DNA from: Alopecurus myosuroides
Taxonomy: Eukaryota; Streptophyta; Magnoliopsida; Poales; Poaceae
Direction: 5' to 3'
NCBI GenBank assembly: GCA_028641055.1
Contig: CM054063.1
Span: 45,434,828 to 45,498,827 of the forward strand
DNA: 64,000 nucleotides
A program made the translations under genes and the position numbers. Positions 54,486 through 64,000 of this stretch are shown in pieces (the stretch's first letter is position 1; every line of letters starts with the position of its first letter). The notes beneath the pieces are model-generated. The model made no database searches and had not been told where the DNA came from. It was given only the letters and a program-made list of their open reading frames with translations.

Positions 54486-57400
54486 TGTGCTTTATTATTA
54501 ATACTTTGAATTCTAGCACTCTGTCTCTTAACCGATAGACCAATGCCTCCCTTTTGTTTTCTATTAGTCTTTTTAGTCTCTGTCTTGGTATTCAGACCCA
54601 AATGATCCGAAAGAAGCTCATTATCTTCGTTACCAAGATCTTCGGAGAGGTTAGACGCATTCTTTATGATTAAACTATGAGAATCCCCATCAACCGCGGT
54701 AGAAACATTGTTACTAAGATAAGCTATGGATCTCTCCTCCTCAATCCTCTTAATAGTATTAATAGAGACATCAATTTTATCAACCGAGTCACCTAAAAGA
54801 ACCCCTAACCTCGAAACCCTCGCAGCTATTTCAGAATTAGGCAAAGAATTAAAGGAAAGTTTCCTGTTAACACGCGTACCTAGAGAATAGATGTCTGATT
54901 TTCTTTGCGCCAATGTAGATGCACGCTCCATCTGAGTGCACGGATACGAGGACTAGAGCGAACCCCCATAGCAGAAGGATCTGCAATACCTCCGAATTCC
55001 ACCACAACATCCATGTTAGCAATTATACCTCTATCCTCCAATTCGGTACAAGAATTAGAAACCAAATTATGAGTCAACTCATTGTTTAACTTACTGGTAA
55101 AAAGGCTGGCATTCCCAATGTTTGGTGACACATTGCCACTGTCTCCATTGGCGAACACAGCAGCTCCCTCCAGGTGCTGCGACTTCGAAGTATTAATAGG
55201 TTGTATTTCTTGCAAGTTATTTCTCACTGTGGTAGGAGGAGAAGCATGCGACACCGAGGGCAGTCCCTCATGGCCGCATGGTCTCTGCTGTGACAGAGAA
55301 CGCACCTCATTCTCTGTCGCCAACATAGATTGCACGCCAACTTCCTGGCTTGGCACCAAAAAAACTTGGTCCACTGCCGGCAGCACAGGAACCACTTCAT
55401 TTTCCTGCCGAATGCTCTGCTGTGGAGCCAAAACAGCAACATTTGCTGCCGCAGCTGTAGGGGAGGCAGAGAGCTCCTGCCTAGAGATGCAGGAGTTCTG
55501 AATAGGTGCAGAACCAGCAGAAATTGGTGTTGCAGCAGCAGTTCCCCTCGAACCGCTCAAATGTGCAATCGGAGGATCTGAGTAAAACTCCCCTTGGACA
55601 GATTCCATAACCATGGACTGGTTTTCCTGCTGTATCCCAAATGAGCACATAGGAATAAAATTAGAAACCGGTGATTGAACCACATAATTAGAACTAGTAA
55701 AAACAGAATCAGGGGAATTATAAACAGCTAATGTCTGCAACGCACTAACATGCTCAACAACAAGAAGTGTAGGCTTAGCCGAGTTTGGCTTTCCACAATG
55801 GAGCGCCTCCCTCTCTGCCGATAAAATCCTCTGTACTGACTGAGATGATCCATTGATTTCTGGCAAATTAACAGCTAGAGTATGTTCCCCATTGAGAATC
55901 CTCCTAGCCACCTCAATAGAGTTGGAAACTTGTGGTGAAAAATAAACCCCTGTCCTCTGTTTAGAACCTTCATTATGCGTATTCGATATGTTATTTTGAG
56001 CCACCACCCCTCCTGCTGCACTATTTTTTGGAATTGTAGGCACCGGAATGTTAGACACATCCATATCCTTGTCCAGATCATCTTCCTCCTTGTCTTCATC
56101 TTTGTCCTTATCTTCATCATTGTGGTCTGACACCATCTCAACATCTTGTTCTGGTGCCTCTTTTTCCCTCTCGAAATTAAGATAATAAAACCCATCTTTG
56201 ATGAAAATAGGGAGTTGTTTGGGAATTTTCGTATGGTCCACACAACCAACAAAAATTCGGAGAATACCATGTTCTCGAGTGAATTTCATGTCCACCTTGA
56301 AGGGTTTGCCAAAAAGTGTCCCAAGACTCCACATAGCCAGAAAATCCCCTTTATGTTGTGGAGGAATACCACTCATTCTAATCCAAAATTTAGGAATCAT
56401 GATCGACGGCTTCTCCTTAGCATGCCATGCCTCAGCTACAAGTTCAGTAGATGACCCAGGCACCCGAAAAGGACCAAAATTAATGACCCTATCTAATTCA
56501 GCCTTGGAAGGGAATTTTACTTTAAAAATGTTGTGGCCCACTCTCAGCAGTTCCCATTGAAAATCTGCACAGGGAACAACCCTTTGAAGCTGACGGATAA
56601 TCTGCGGAATGCTCAACTCACCCCCACCACTGAAATAGAACCCATCCTTGTGTTCTCGTTTTTTGGTCGATAGCTCTCAGTCAGCACTGCCTCATAAAAA
56701 GTTAGGTCAGCATGTGCATGACCGTAAACGATCACATGAGGCTTGACCATCTTAAGGAGATGACAATCATCATCCACATGGCCAATACCTTCACAATAGT
56801 CGCATAGCAAAGTAGTGCAATCAGCAAGAACGTGACCCGTAAAACCACAGCGGAAGCATTTCCGAATGTTCTTTACTTTGTCAAGATTACTAGTCTCTCC
56901 AGTAGCCCCATCCACTAGTTTTTGAGCTATAGGAATCAAATTATTGGCAGCAACAGCCACCTGCGCTGCTAACGGCTGAGTCACAGGAACCTCCTCCGAT
57001 TGACTGTTGACACTAGTGGAACCAGTTCTTGCCTTAGCAGTAACCAAAGCCCTCGCGGCTCGGCTGTTAGCCAGCCCAGTTAGAGCTCCCCTAGCAGGTA
57101 CCAGTATTGCCACCTTTGGACCCAGTCCCACGACCACTGAAACGTCCCTGGAACCGCTGCTGATTGCCTTGCCTCTGATCATTAGAGTTGAAACCAGAGC
57201 CCACATTAAATCTCCCCTGCGGAAGACCCCCCTCTTGGCCATTGCCATAGTTAAAATTCTGGTTGTTTGGGTAGTTCTGGTTCCCCTGAAAATTGTCACC
57301 CTACCAATCTCCTCTGTTCAAACCTTGATTGTTATCATTGATCCTCTGCCCCCCATTACCACTAGAACTCCCAGCCTCGAAGTTGTTGAAACGATCAGGA

Positions 57401-58612
57401 TAAAAATTACCATTGTTTCCATTGAAACGGTTCTGAAAGTTACTAGCATTGTTTGATGGATTGTATCCATTGCCTTCTTGATCACGACCCCCGTGGGATA
57501 AGTTCCCACCGCGGCCACCATAGTTGCCTCTGGATCCACCCCGGAATCCACCGCCATTCGCCCCACCTTGCATGCCGGCGGAGGAGAGCGGCAGGGGAAA
57601 CCCTAACAGACGTCTCGATCGGGAACGAATCGAGAATTTAATTCCCTGCATAGAGCAGTCCGTATGGTTACCAAATATGCTCTTATTATGATCGGAAGGA
57701 AAAATTGGCCCAGAAGTGTTTTGTAAGCCCAATGGCCTGTAATTCTGAACAGTTTCAGAGTTTGAGAACTTGCCCATATCCAATCCGTCAATGGATGGTG
57801 CAGACAATTGATTCACGGAGAACATTCTCCGGTTGAGCACCGGCCATCTGCCGCCGTCGCCGTGACACCCGCGTCCAATCGAGCCCCTCGTCCTCACTGC
57901 TCATACAGCGATATGAAGGTGACATTATCGACAGCTTCAATGGACGATGTCTTGGTTTGGAAACAATCAACCGATCCCAAGACGAAGCAGAGGAATTAGC
58001 TGACGAGAGCGCGACCGAGCGCAGGGTCGTTGCCGCATCTCGCTGTTTCCTTCTATTCTCTTCCTTCTTACGAACCCTCCTCTCCACAAAGTCACACCAC
58101 GGAGATGGATCCGGAGTGCGGCAATAATCGCCAAGCGATCTGCAAGAATCCATGTCATCTGAATCGGATTCCTCCTCATCCGAACTCTCAGACCCGAGGA
58201 TCCAAAATCTCCCCGATGTCGTCGACACAGGAGTATGGCGCAATTCTTCAGAAAATGGCATTTCACCTGACAGAGCAGTGGTGACATACCTGTCGATCCC
58301 CACGGTGATGGGGGATTGCTGGTTACCCGGTAGATCACCGCGGTTGCCTGAGCAGTCGCCTCTCCTGGTTCCCCCCTTCGGTGCCATTAGCCGCTGAGTG
58401 AACTCGTCCTTCACCGCGCTCAAGTGCAGACAGTCTCTGCCCTCCCCCGCGGCTGTTTCCCTATCAGCGCTGCCGTCCGCCCAAGGGCAGACAGGCTTTG
58501 AGGTCGAGCGTGCAGCCTCCGCACGCGATCTTGGCGAAGGAGCCGCGACGGAGTGGCCGCCGGCGTCTTGGCCCTCCCCCACGGTCGCCACCGCAGGCTC
58601 CCCTAACATCAC
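54482..58612 (-). pseudogene. LINE2 ORF1 (CCHC knuckles, DUF4283, long variable tail)
   Basis: From 58612: an acidic N-terminus with GRFWILGSESSDEEESDSDD, then a Gly/Asn-rich stretch (57566-57301, GGFRGGSRGNYGGRGG type) typical of RNA binding. Two knuckles follow (CFRCGFTGHVLADC, CDYCEGIGHVDDDC), then DUF4283 (IIRQLQRVVPCADFQW, VGHNIFKVKFP, FTREHGILRIFVGCV, IFIKDGFYYLNF). The C-terminus is a 350-residue variable tail with a basic end (VKRQSARIQSINNK). Breaks at about 57800, 57300, 56615 and 54900 split it into five frames. ORF1 protein packages element RNA for target-primed reverse transcription. Confidence 0.85.
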
Positions 58613-58631
58613 TCAACAGCTCACATGGTCT

Positions 58632-58886
58632 AAAACTTTGGGGGGAGAATTTCACTTCCCCGGCCTCTGCACCAACTAGGGATGCACACAGCCAAATATG
58701 CATGAGTACCAGGATTTTTATCTTGATTATAAATCAAGCCTGATCCTCAGGATAAATTGCATGAGTACCAGGAAGGCCTGGTCCTCAAGTATAAATAGGA
58801 ACCTAAATTCGCGCCCGTGAGGACTTGAACCTGGGTGTTGGGTTTGTACATCCACTCCCCCAACCAGTTGAGCTATGCTCACTTCC
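58632..58886 (-). mobile_element. tRNA-derived SINE-like block at the 5' end of LINE2
   Basis: On the minus strand from 58886: GGAAGTGAGCATAGCTCAAC, A box TAGCTCAACTGG, B box about 58818-58830 (CAGGTTCAAGTCC), then the same body as the elements at 48424 and 59580, through GTGCAGAGGCCGGGG to CCCCCCAAAGTTTT. LINE2 sequence follows immediately in the same orientation. It is either a SINE that inserted just 5' of LINE2 or a genuine 5' extension of LINE2. Confidence 0.62.
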
Positions 58887-59579
58887 AAATATGAACCTTT
58901 TTATCTATCATGAATATAACTCTGTACTCTAAACTGCACCCTTCTACTGAGTGATGGCTTTAACATATCAAGGTTCAGGAATAAATTATCAGTTTCATCA
59001 CTCGCTAGCAACAGCAAAATCTACCAGACATGCAACATCAAAAAACCAACACATAGTTACCCTTTTTCATAGCACGCCCCTGGTTCAAGAAAATATGAAT
59101 CTTGGAGGCACATCCTCTCTGCAAGTGGCTGCATAGTATCCAGCGAGGTATGGTGCAGCTTCACTGTGAGGGGATATGTACTTCTCCATGAATACCTTCT
59201 CGGTCACCGTGCGATTGTGGAATAGTAGCTCATTTCACGATCTAGCAATCCATTTTCCTTAAGATAATGAGCATTGTAGGCCGGTTCCAACCCCACCTTG
59301 AAGCGTGTCACTGGATAGTTTCAGGGACATTGGACACTTACATACATCAATACCCACCTCAGCATCCGACCACCTAAACGTCTTCTTCAAGTACTACTCC
59401 ACTTTGGCAGGTATCTTCTCCTTGCTGAGGAGTGCTTGCCTGGACATCCTAGAGCCACGGGGCACACCTACAGCTTCGGCGCAAGCCACCCTCCCATGGA
59501 CGCACACCAGCTTGGTGGTGAGCAGACATGGCCGAGCGATGCCTAGGTTGGCAATATCAGGAAGTGAGCGTAGCTCAAC

Positions 59580-59815
59580 TGGTTGAAAGAGTGGATGTAC
59601 GAACCCAACACCCAAGTTCAAGTCCCTACGGACACGAATTTAAATTCCTATTTATACTTGAGGAGCAGGCCTTCCTGATACTCATGCACTTTATCCTGAG
59701 GATCAGGCTTGGTTTGTAACCAAGATAAAAATCCTGATGCTCATGCATATATGGCTGTATGCATCCCTAATTGGTGCAGAGGCCGTGGAAGTGAAATTCT
59801 CCCCCCCCCCCAAGT
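59580..59815 (+). mobile_element. tRNA-derived SINE-like element, copy B
   Basis: Duplicate of the element at 48424 (A box 59591-59602), with a C-run lengthened near 59803. It was inherited through the tandem duplication rather than by a new insertion. Confidence 0.65.
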
Positions 59816-61069
59816 TTAAATTCCAAACAGAGGGACACTCGCGTCCCTCCCGGGGGGTGGCACGGGCGAAACCCTAGCCGCCGCCCCCACACACCCTCCT
59901 CCCCATCCACCCGCCGCCGCCGGAGGAAGCCACCGGGGGCACAACCCTCCGCGTGGTGGACGGCGGCCAGCGGGTCCTCGCCTCCTCAGCACAAACGCGG
60001 CGGGAGGCCTCCGGCCAGATGCATTGGTCGGCCCTGGATGGCTTGCGCGGACGACGAAGCATGGACGCCGGGGCGGCGGCCCTGGTTCTTCTGGTGGAGG
60101 TCTGCGTGGGCAGATGGCGCTGGCCGGGGTGGTGGCGCTACCAATAGAATCTGGGGTGGCTCGGCCATGGTGCGGCGGCGGCGCCATTGGCTTGGCTTCC
60201 GGGCGGCGTGGCCTCCTCTGTCTTTGGCGGCGGGAGGCGGTGGTGCTAGGGACCGTCGGCAGCAGGGCTCCCGGTGGCGGCGGATGCGAAACCATCCTGC
60301 AAAGCCTGTTGGGAGTCGTTTCGCGGCGTCGGGGCTGCGAGACATCAGAATAAATGAGGCGGTCCTTGGGTTTTCCATCGCGCGAAGATGAATATCCTGA
60401 TGTAGGTTCTCTTTGATCAAGCCGGGGTGTCGACCCGAAAGGCTCCGCCGGCGAACTCCGATGGGCGACGCCTGGAGATTGCTGGATCGGTGGAATTCGG
60501 TCACAGTGCTCAGTCATCGGAGGTGAGATTGGAGTACTAGAAACGGTGTTCGGAGTCTTTGCATCGATGGGGAACTGGCTTGGAGTTACAAGATTCGTGG
60601 CAGCCGTATGTAAGAGGGGGCGACAACATGCGTGAATTCCAAAGTCCTACCTTTCAGGGGGAAAGCCCAAGGTCCGGCCTTAACTGCACTGGTTTTCTTG
60701 GAGCCGTTGTTTTGAGAGCGAGGATTATCTTTAGGGTAAAAACCCAAGGGCTTGCCTTAATTGATTGTGCGTGGCACCGTTCTTCTTGGAGACGTTGTTT
60801 TCGAAGAGATGGACATCAGCAGTTCGTAGGAGAATTGATTGTGTGTGGCACCGTTCTGCTGATAATGCAAAACTTGAAAATTGGAACAAAGAAGTAGTTC
60901 GTAGGAGCTTCTCTAACCTCCAACGTCAGGTCATGCATACTTGTTATGAAAGTGCTTCAGGTCAATGCATTATCGACTAGAGAGTAGAGACTAGCTATGG
61001 CGTCGCCAGGTCCGACTCCAGATGGACAGAAATCTGAATCGGCCTGCAGTAAGACTTAGAATCACCTAC
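59816..61069 (+). other. GC-rich unidentified block, possibly a decayed gene or element 5' region
   Basis: It opens like a plant 5' UTR with AAACCCTAGCCGCCGCC and continues GC-rich to about 60340, then AT-richer to 61010. Several frames are open for 60-230 codons but none shows a known domain. A short frame at about 60800-60980 reads ENWNKEVVRRSFSNLQRQ. The first 220 bases are shared with 48681-48896; the rest lies beyond the duplication. Confidence 0.35.
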
Positions 61070-61160
61070 TTAGGGCATCTCCAGCCGTTCGGTCCCCCTA
61101 GGACGCAAAAATTCCCACGTTTTTCCCGCCGCGGCGCAAAACAGGAAAATGTGTGTGTGT

Positions 61161-61180
61161 GGGGGGGGTGGGTGGGTGGG
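61161..61180 (+). other. G-rich run, potential four-stranded structure
   Basis: Eight G followed by three TGGG units just inside the Harbinger end, after a (GT)5 run. Four G-tracts with one-base loops fit the usual G-quadruplex rule. Confidence 0.6.
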
Positions 61181-61243
61181 CGTTTCCCAGCCGTGAAACC
61201 CAGGCCGCCCCCACAGCCGGCTTTTCGGCTATATTTGGGCATG

Positions 61244-61318
61244 TAGAGTTTTGGCACACAAATAAATATAGTTTTGCCACACAAATAAATAGAGTTTTGC
61301 CGCACAAATAAATAGTTC
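61244..61318 (+). repeat. Three tandem 23-25 bp repeats
   Basis: The unit TAGAGTTTTGGCACACAAAT and its variants (TTTTGCCACACAAATAAATA, TTTTGCCGCACAAATAAATA) repeats three times between the Harbinger end and the transposase stop. Confidence 0.8.
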
Positions 61319-61347
61319 AACAATTTAAACAGATAAAATAAATTACG

Positions 61348-62452
61348 CTACGCATTGTCATCGTCCTCAACATTGCCATTCCCCTTTCGCGCCCACAAAT
61401 GCTGCACCAGGTCATTCTGTATAGCATGGTGTGTTCCAGCGTGTCGAATCTCCTTTCGCTTGGCGAGGAAGGCTATCCATGATGCCGGCACCTGGTGATC
61501 AACAGTTGCAAGAGGACCCTGCCGGTAGTATGGTGTGCTTGCCTCATTGTCAGGTACCGGGTCATCCCGCTCACTTTCAATGATCATGTTGTGCAAGATC
61601 ACTCAACACAGCATCACCTCCCACATGTTGGACTTCGACCAAGTCATAGCTGGGTACCGGACAACAGCGAATCGAGATTGCAGGGCGCCAAAGGCCCGCT
61701 CAACATCCTTCCTGCAAGCCTCCTGGCACTTGGAAAACCAAGCTTTTGCGCTTCCTGGGATAGGGTTGGAGATTCTCTTCACAAATGTTGCCCACTTCGG
61801 GTAGATGCCATCTGCAAGATAATACCCCTTTGTATACTGGTGTCCATTGATCTCATACTTCACTGGGGGCATGGCCTTCGGCAAGCTCGGCAAAGACATT
61901 CGAGCACTGCAAAAAATTGATGTCGTTGTGACTTCCAGGCATACCAAAAAATGAATGCCAAATACATAGATCGTACGAAGCAACGGCCTCGAGAACCACC
62001 GAGCACTCTCCTTCCTTTCCCTTGTACATCCCCTGCCAGTCAAATGGACAGTTCTTCCATGCCCAATGCATACAGTCGATACTGTCAAGCATCCCAGGAA
62101 AGCCTCTTGCTTCATTCTCTGCGAGGAGACGAGCAGTGTCTTGCGCATTGGGTGATCGGAGGTATGTTGGGCCAAAAAACTGCAACCACTGCCCGGCAGA
62201 ACTTGTTCAAGCACTCAAGGGCCGTGGACTCGCTCATGCGCAGGTAGCCATCTTGTGCATCTGCGGGAGCACCGTATGCAAGCAACCTCATGGCCATCGT
62301 GCACTTCTGAATAGAGGTAAAGCCTACCGTGCCGGTGCAATCCTTCTTCAATTTTAAGTAGGTGTCAAACTCCCGGATGGCATGCATGATCTTGAGGAAG
62401 AGCTTGCGTTTCATCCTGAAACGACGCCAGAACACCTTCTCGTCGTTGGTGG
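61348..62452 (-). pseudogene. Harbinger transposase (DDE superfamily), broken
   Basis: It begins within FWRRFRMKRKLFLKIMHA, continues with [14 protein letters not shown] and [20 protein letters not shown] (first catalytic Asp in SIDCMHW). Next come [13 protein letters not shown] (second Asp in NDI) and [16 protein letters not shown] (catalytic Glu), then ILHNMIIE. All three DDE residues are present, so the nuclease core was once complete. It cuts and pastes Harbinger and related MITEs. Damage: a frameshift at about 61860-61900, a second break near 61603, and a missing N-terminus. The C-terminal frame ends at 61348. Confidence 0.85.
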
Positions 62453-62455
62453 GAT

Positions 62456-63235
62456 ACTAAGATAAGTAAAGATTTGGTATTTTCAGATCCAAGTATAGAA
62501 GTCTCAACCTAACACTTATTTGTACAAATATTCTAAAGAAATCACTTATTTGTATTTTTTATCTTACAGTTGGAACTGCACGGGTAATCGGGAGTGAGTA
62601 ACAAATCATATGTAATGGTAAACACACTGTTTAATGTTGTGTACTTGAAGTTTTTCAAATGTTGTAGTTAGTCAGAGTATGTCAGGCTAAAGCATTCTCG
62701 ATTAACTTGCTCATTGCATGAATTTTGTACAATTGAAAGAGGTCTTTTCCCTTTTTGCATGAAGGGAAATGGCCTTTTTTTCCTTGCAGTGGAACTAGTT
62801 AAAGGTAATCCGACTTTCCAAGAAATTCAACTTCTTCTACCACTGCCGAGAGAGAACTTATATTTACCACGGTTCTGTTTATAATCTTCCAGTGGTTTAT
62901 CTGTACAAGTTGATACATGAATGCCTGAGAAAAGTCTCCGTCTAGGATATGGTTTTTCTGTGAGGAGGTATCACTGGAGAGACTAAGTTTTGCTTATATT
63001 TACACAACACTTGATGGCTAAAAATGTAATGAACTAGATTAATGCGGTGTATGTAAATGATCTGCTAGCACTTACTTATGCCACCAGCTTCTTTGTGTTG
63101 GTATATTTTCTTTGTCCATGACCTTTGGGAATCAATGATTTATTCATGTTCCTCCTTTTTAATAATAATTTTCAAACTGTTCTATTTGAAACCAACGAAA
63201 TTTCGATAGTGTTGATGAAATGTATTGCATATGTT
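62456..63235. other. AT-rich stretch before the Helitron end
   Basis: No protein recognised. A weak exon-like block (TTATCTTACAG at about 62561-62571 followed by GTTGGAACTGCACGGG) suggests a captured gene piece. It is probably Helitron body, but the 5' boundary is unknown. Confidence 0.35.
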
Positions 63236-63264
63236 CCCGCAGCAACGCGCGGGATATCATCTAG
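63236..63264 (+). mobile_element. Helitron 3' terminus
   Basis: CCCGC-AGCAAC-GCGGG-type hairpin (63236-63253) followed by CTAG at 63261-63264 and host T. It abuts a LINE fragment, so this Helitron probably inserted into that LINE. Confidence 0.72.
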
Positions 63265-63267
63265 TTT

Positions 63268-64000
63268 TACAAGAAGTGGGATTTTTTCGGTAAAAATCGC
63301 TTATCATGCCGAGTGGAGTCACTCTTTTGGCCATAACCAATCGGTTTATCCAGGTACTTCTTCAAGTCCTATCATATGGAAACAATTATGGAAATTAAAA
63401 CTCCCTCGTAAAATACTTATCTTCGGTTGGCGAGTTCTTCATGGAATTGTTCCGGTTAAAAGTATCTTGGCTAATCGGCATATTGGGAACGATGGTGAAT
63501 GCCCAATTTGTCATCTTGCTGCGGAAGATTTAAAACATTTACAGTTTGAGTGCATTCCGGCAATAGAACTATGGAGTAAATTGGGACTCTTTGATTACAT
63601 CAGTACCTTCTTATTAACTGAGAGATCTGGGTCGGTTATTTTAGAGAACTTATTGATATCTGATGATTCTAAATATCCAGCTATGCAAGGTATTGGCATG
63701 AAAGAAGTAATTTTGGCGGCGTGTTGGTACCTGTGGTGGATTCGACGTCAGGTTACTCATAATGAAAAAATCCCACCAATTGAGAGGTGGCAGGTTTCTA
63801 TTCTTGCTATTGTCAATAATTTTCAGATGATCTTGTTCTGTTATCAATATTGTTCGGGTAAGATGGGTGAAGCCGAATCCGGAATTCATCAAATTAAATG
63901 TGGATGCCTCATTTCATCATAGCGAAGGAGCAGGGGCTATGGCTGCTGTCATAAGGGATAATTATGGAAATTTTATAGCAGCTCAATGCTGTTTTACTGA
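63268..64000 (+). pseudogene. LINE ORF2 C-terminal part: zf-RVT and RNase H, runs off window
   Basis: Reading starts just after the Helitron end: FSVKIAYHAEW, then WKQLWKLKLPRKILIFGWRV, and the zinc-binding CPICHLAAEDLKHLQFEC. These are the usual landmarks of the zf-RVT region after plant LINE reverse transcriptases. After a frameshift at about 63860, WVKPNPEFIKLNVDASF and AVIRDNYGNF appear, the beginning of the RNase H-like RVT_3 domain (first catalytic Asp in VDASF). The sequence continues past 64000. LINE1 and LINE2 lack this RNase H domain, so this is a different LINE family. Confidence 0.8.

Larger units (their letters stand above)
50631..58631 (-). mobile_element. LINE2, L1-type non-LTR retrotransposon
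   Basis: ORF1 and ORF2 lie on the minus strand, and the 3' end is an A-tail (plus-strand T-run 50632-50641). It is a relative of LINE1 with the same domain order and the same 3' signature (GATGCAGAGGC before the tail), but clearly diverged. It is more complete than LINE1, with a continuous C-terminal domain. At its 5' end it abuts a tRNA-derived SINE-like block (58632-58886). The target site is known from copy A. Confidence 0.88.
48897..60040. repeat. Tandem duplication, copy B
   Basis: Same unit as 19312-48896 without its LINE1, gypsy, Helitron and MITE, but with its own LINE2 (50631-58631). At LINE2 about 35 bases of the unit (ATGAAGTGATTGC to CACTAC in copy A, 47330-47364) are missing, probably lost at insertion. 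It ends CCCTGGATG at 60032-60040, then diverges from the copy A/B junction. Confidence 0.88.
61073..62455 (-). mobile_element. PIF/Harbinger element with transposase, 5'-truncated
   Basis: The plus-strand end at 61073 reads GGGCATCTCCAGCCG, a Harbinger terminal repeat, preceded by TTA (61070-61072), a proper TWA target site. The transposase gene is on the minus strand. Homology ends abruptly at about 62455, upstream of the FWRRFRM start, and no second terminal repeat is seen. The element is therefore missing its other end, perhaps replaced by the Helitron-associated DNA to the right. Confidence 0.78.

Noticed and set aside
1..64000. CRISPR array, bacterial operon or phage content
   Set aside because: Intron-bearing genes, LTR retrotransposons, LINEs and Harbinger elements show a plant nuclear genome; no spaced short palindromic array was seen.

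Overview
The window looks like repeat-rich intergenic DNA from a large grass nuclear genome, probably Triticeae or a close Pooideae relative. That placement is an inference from the kinds of elements present: Tat- and Athila-like gypsy elements, plant L1-type LINEs with a DUF4283/CCHC ORF1, PIF/Harbinger and Tourist-like DNA transposons, Helitron ends, and a very-long-LTR non-autonomous retrotransposon. I see no intact ordinary host gene, rRNA gene, functional tRNA gene or CRISPR array. Most coding signal belongs to mobile elements, plus a few captured host-gene fragments.

Left part (1-19311). A decayed plus-strand Tat-type gypsy (1-2935) is cut by an LTR-like fragment. It is followed by an Athila-like remnant with two direct LTR pieces and a tRNA-Asp-type primer site (3235-5045), and by the 5' half of a Harbinger element on the minus strand (5046-6247). 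From 7556 to 18815 lies an 11 kb segment bounded by about 200-300 bp inverted repeats. It holds minisatellites, a thrice-repeated unknown motif, an exon-like fragment, a Helitron 3' end (17631) and a frameshifted fragment of an AIF/bHLH147-150-type transcription regulator (17867-18218).

Centre and right (19312-60040). This is an old tandem duplication, copy A (19312-48896) and copy B (48897-60040). Each copy later received its own insertions, so each supplies empty sites for the other. Copy A holds LINE1 (minus strand), split by a Tat-type gypsy (25480-43371, TSD GTCTC, LTRs about 2.8% different). That gypsy is itself split by a non-autonomous element with 3.8 kb LTRs (29231-37280, TSD GCGGA, LTRs about 0.7% different). 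Copy A also gained a Helitron (46051-47256) and a Tourist-like MITE (47854-48238). Copy B holds LINE2 (50631-58631), which has a tRNA-derived SINE-like block at its 5' end.

The most striking object is a six-exon gene encoded antisense inside the Tat gypsy (26560-37559). It has a TATA box, five GT-AG introns that keep the reading frame, a PF04195-type (putative gypsy-type transposon) domain and a coiled coil. It is damaged by one in-frame TGA and by the nested long-LTR element. The host retrotransposon has gag, protease and reverse transcriptase but appears to lack RNase H and integrase. The long-LTR element carries a host TLDc-type gene fragment in both LTRs and has only about 0.5 kb between them.

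Right end (60041-64000). A GC-rich unidentified stretch is followed by a Harbinger transposase gene lacking its 5' end (61073-62455), a Helitron 3' end at 63264, and the 3' part of another LINE (zinc-binding RVT and RNase H regions) running off the window.
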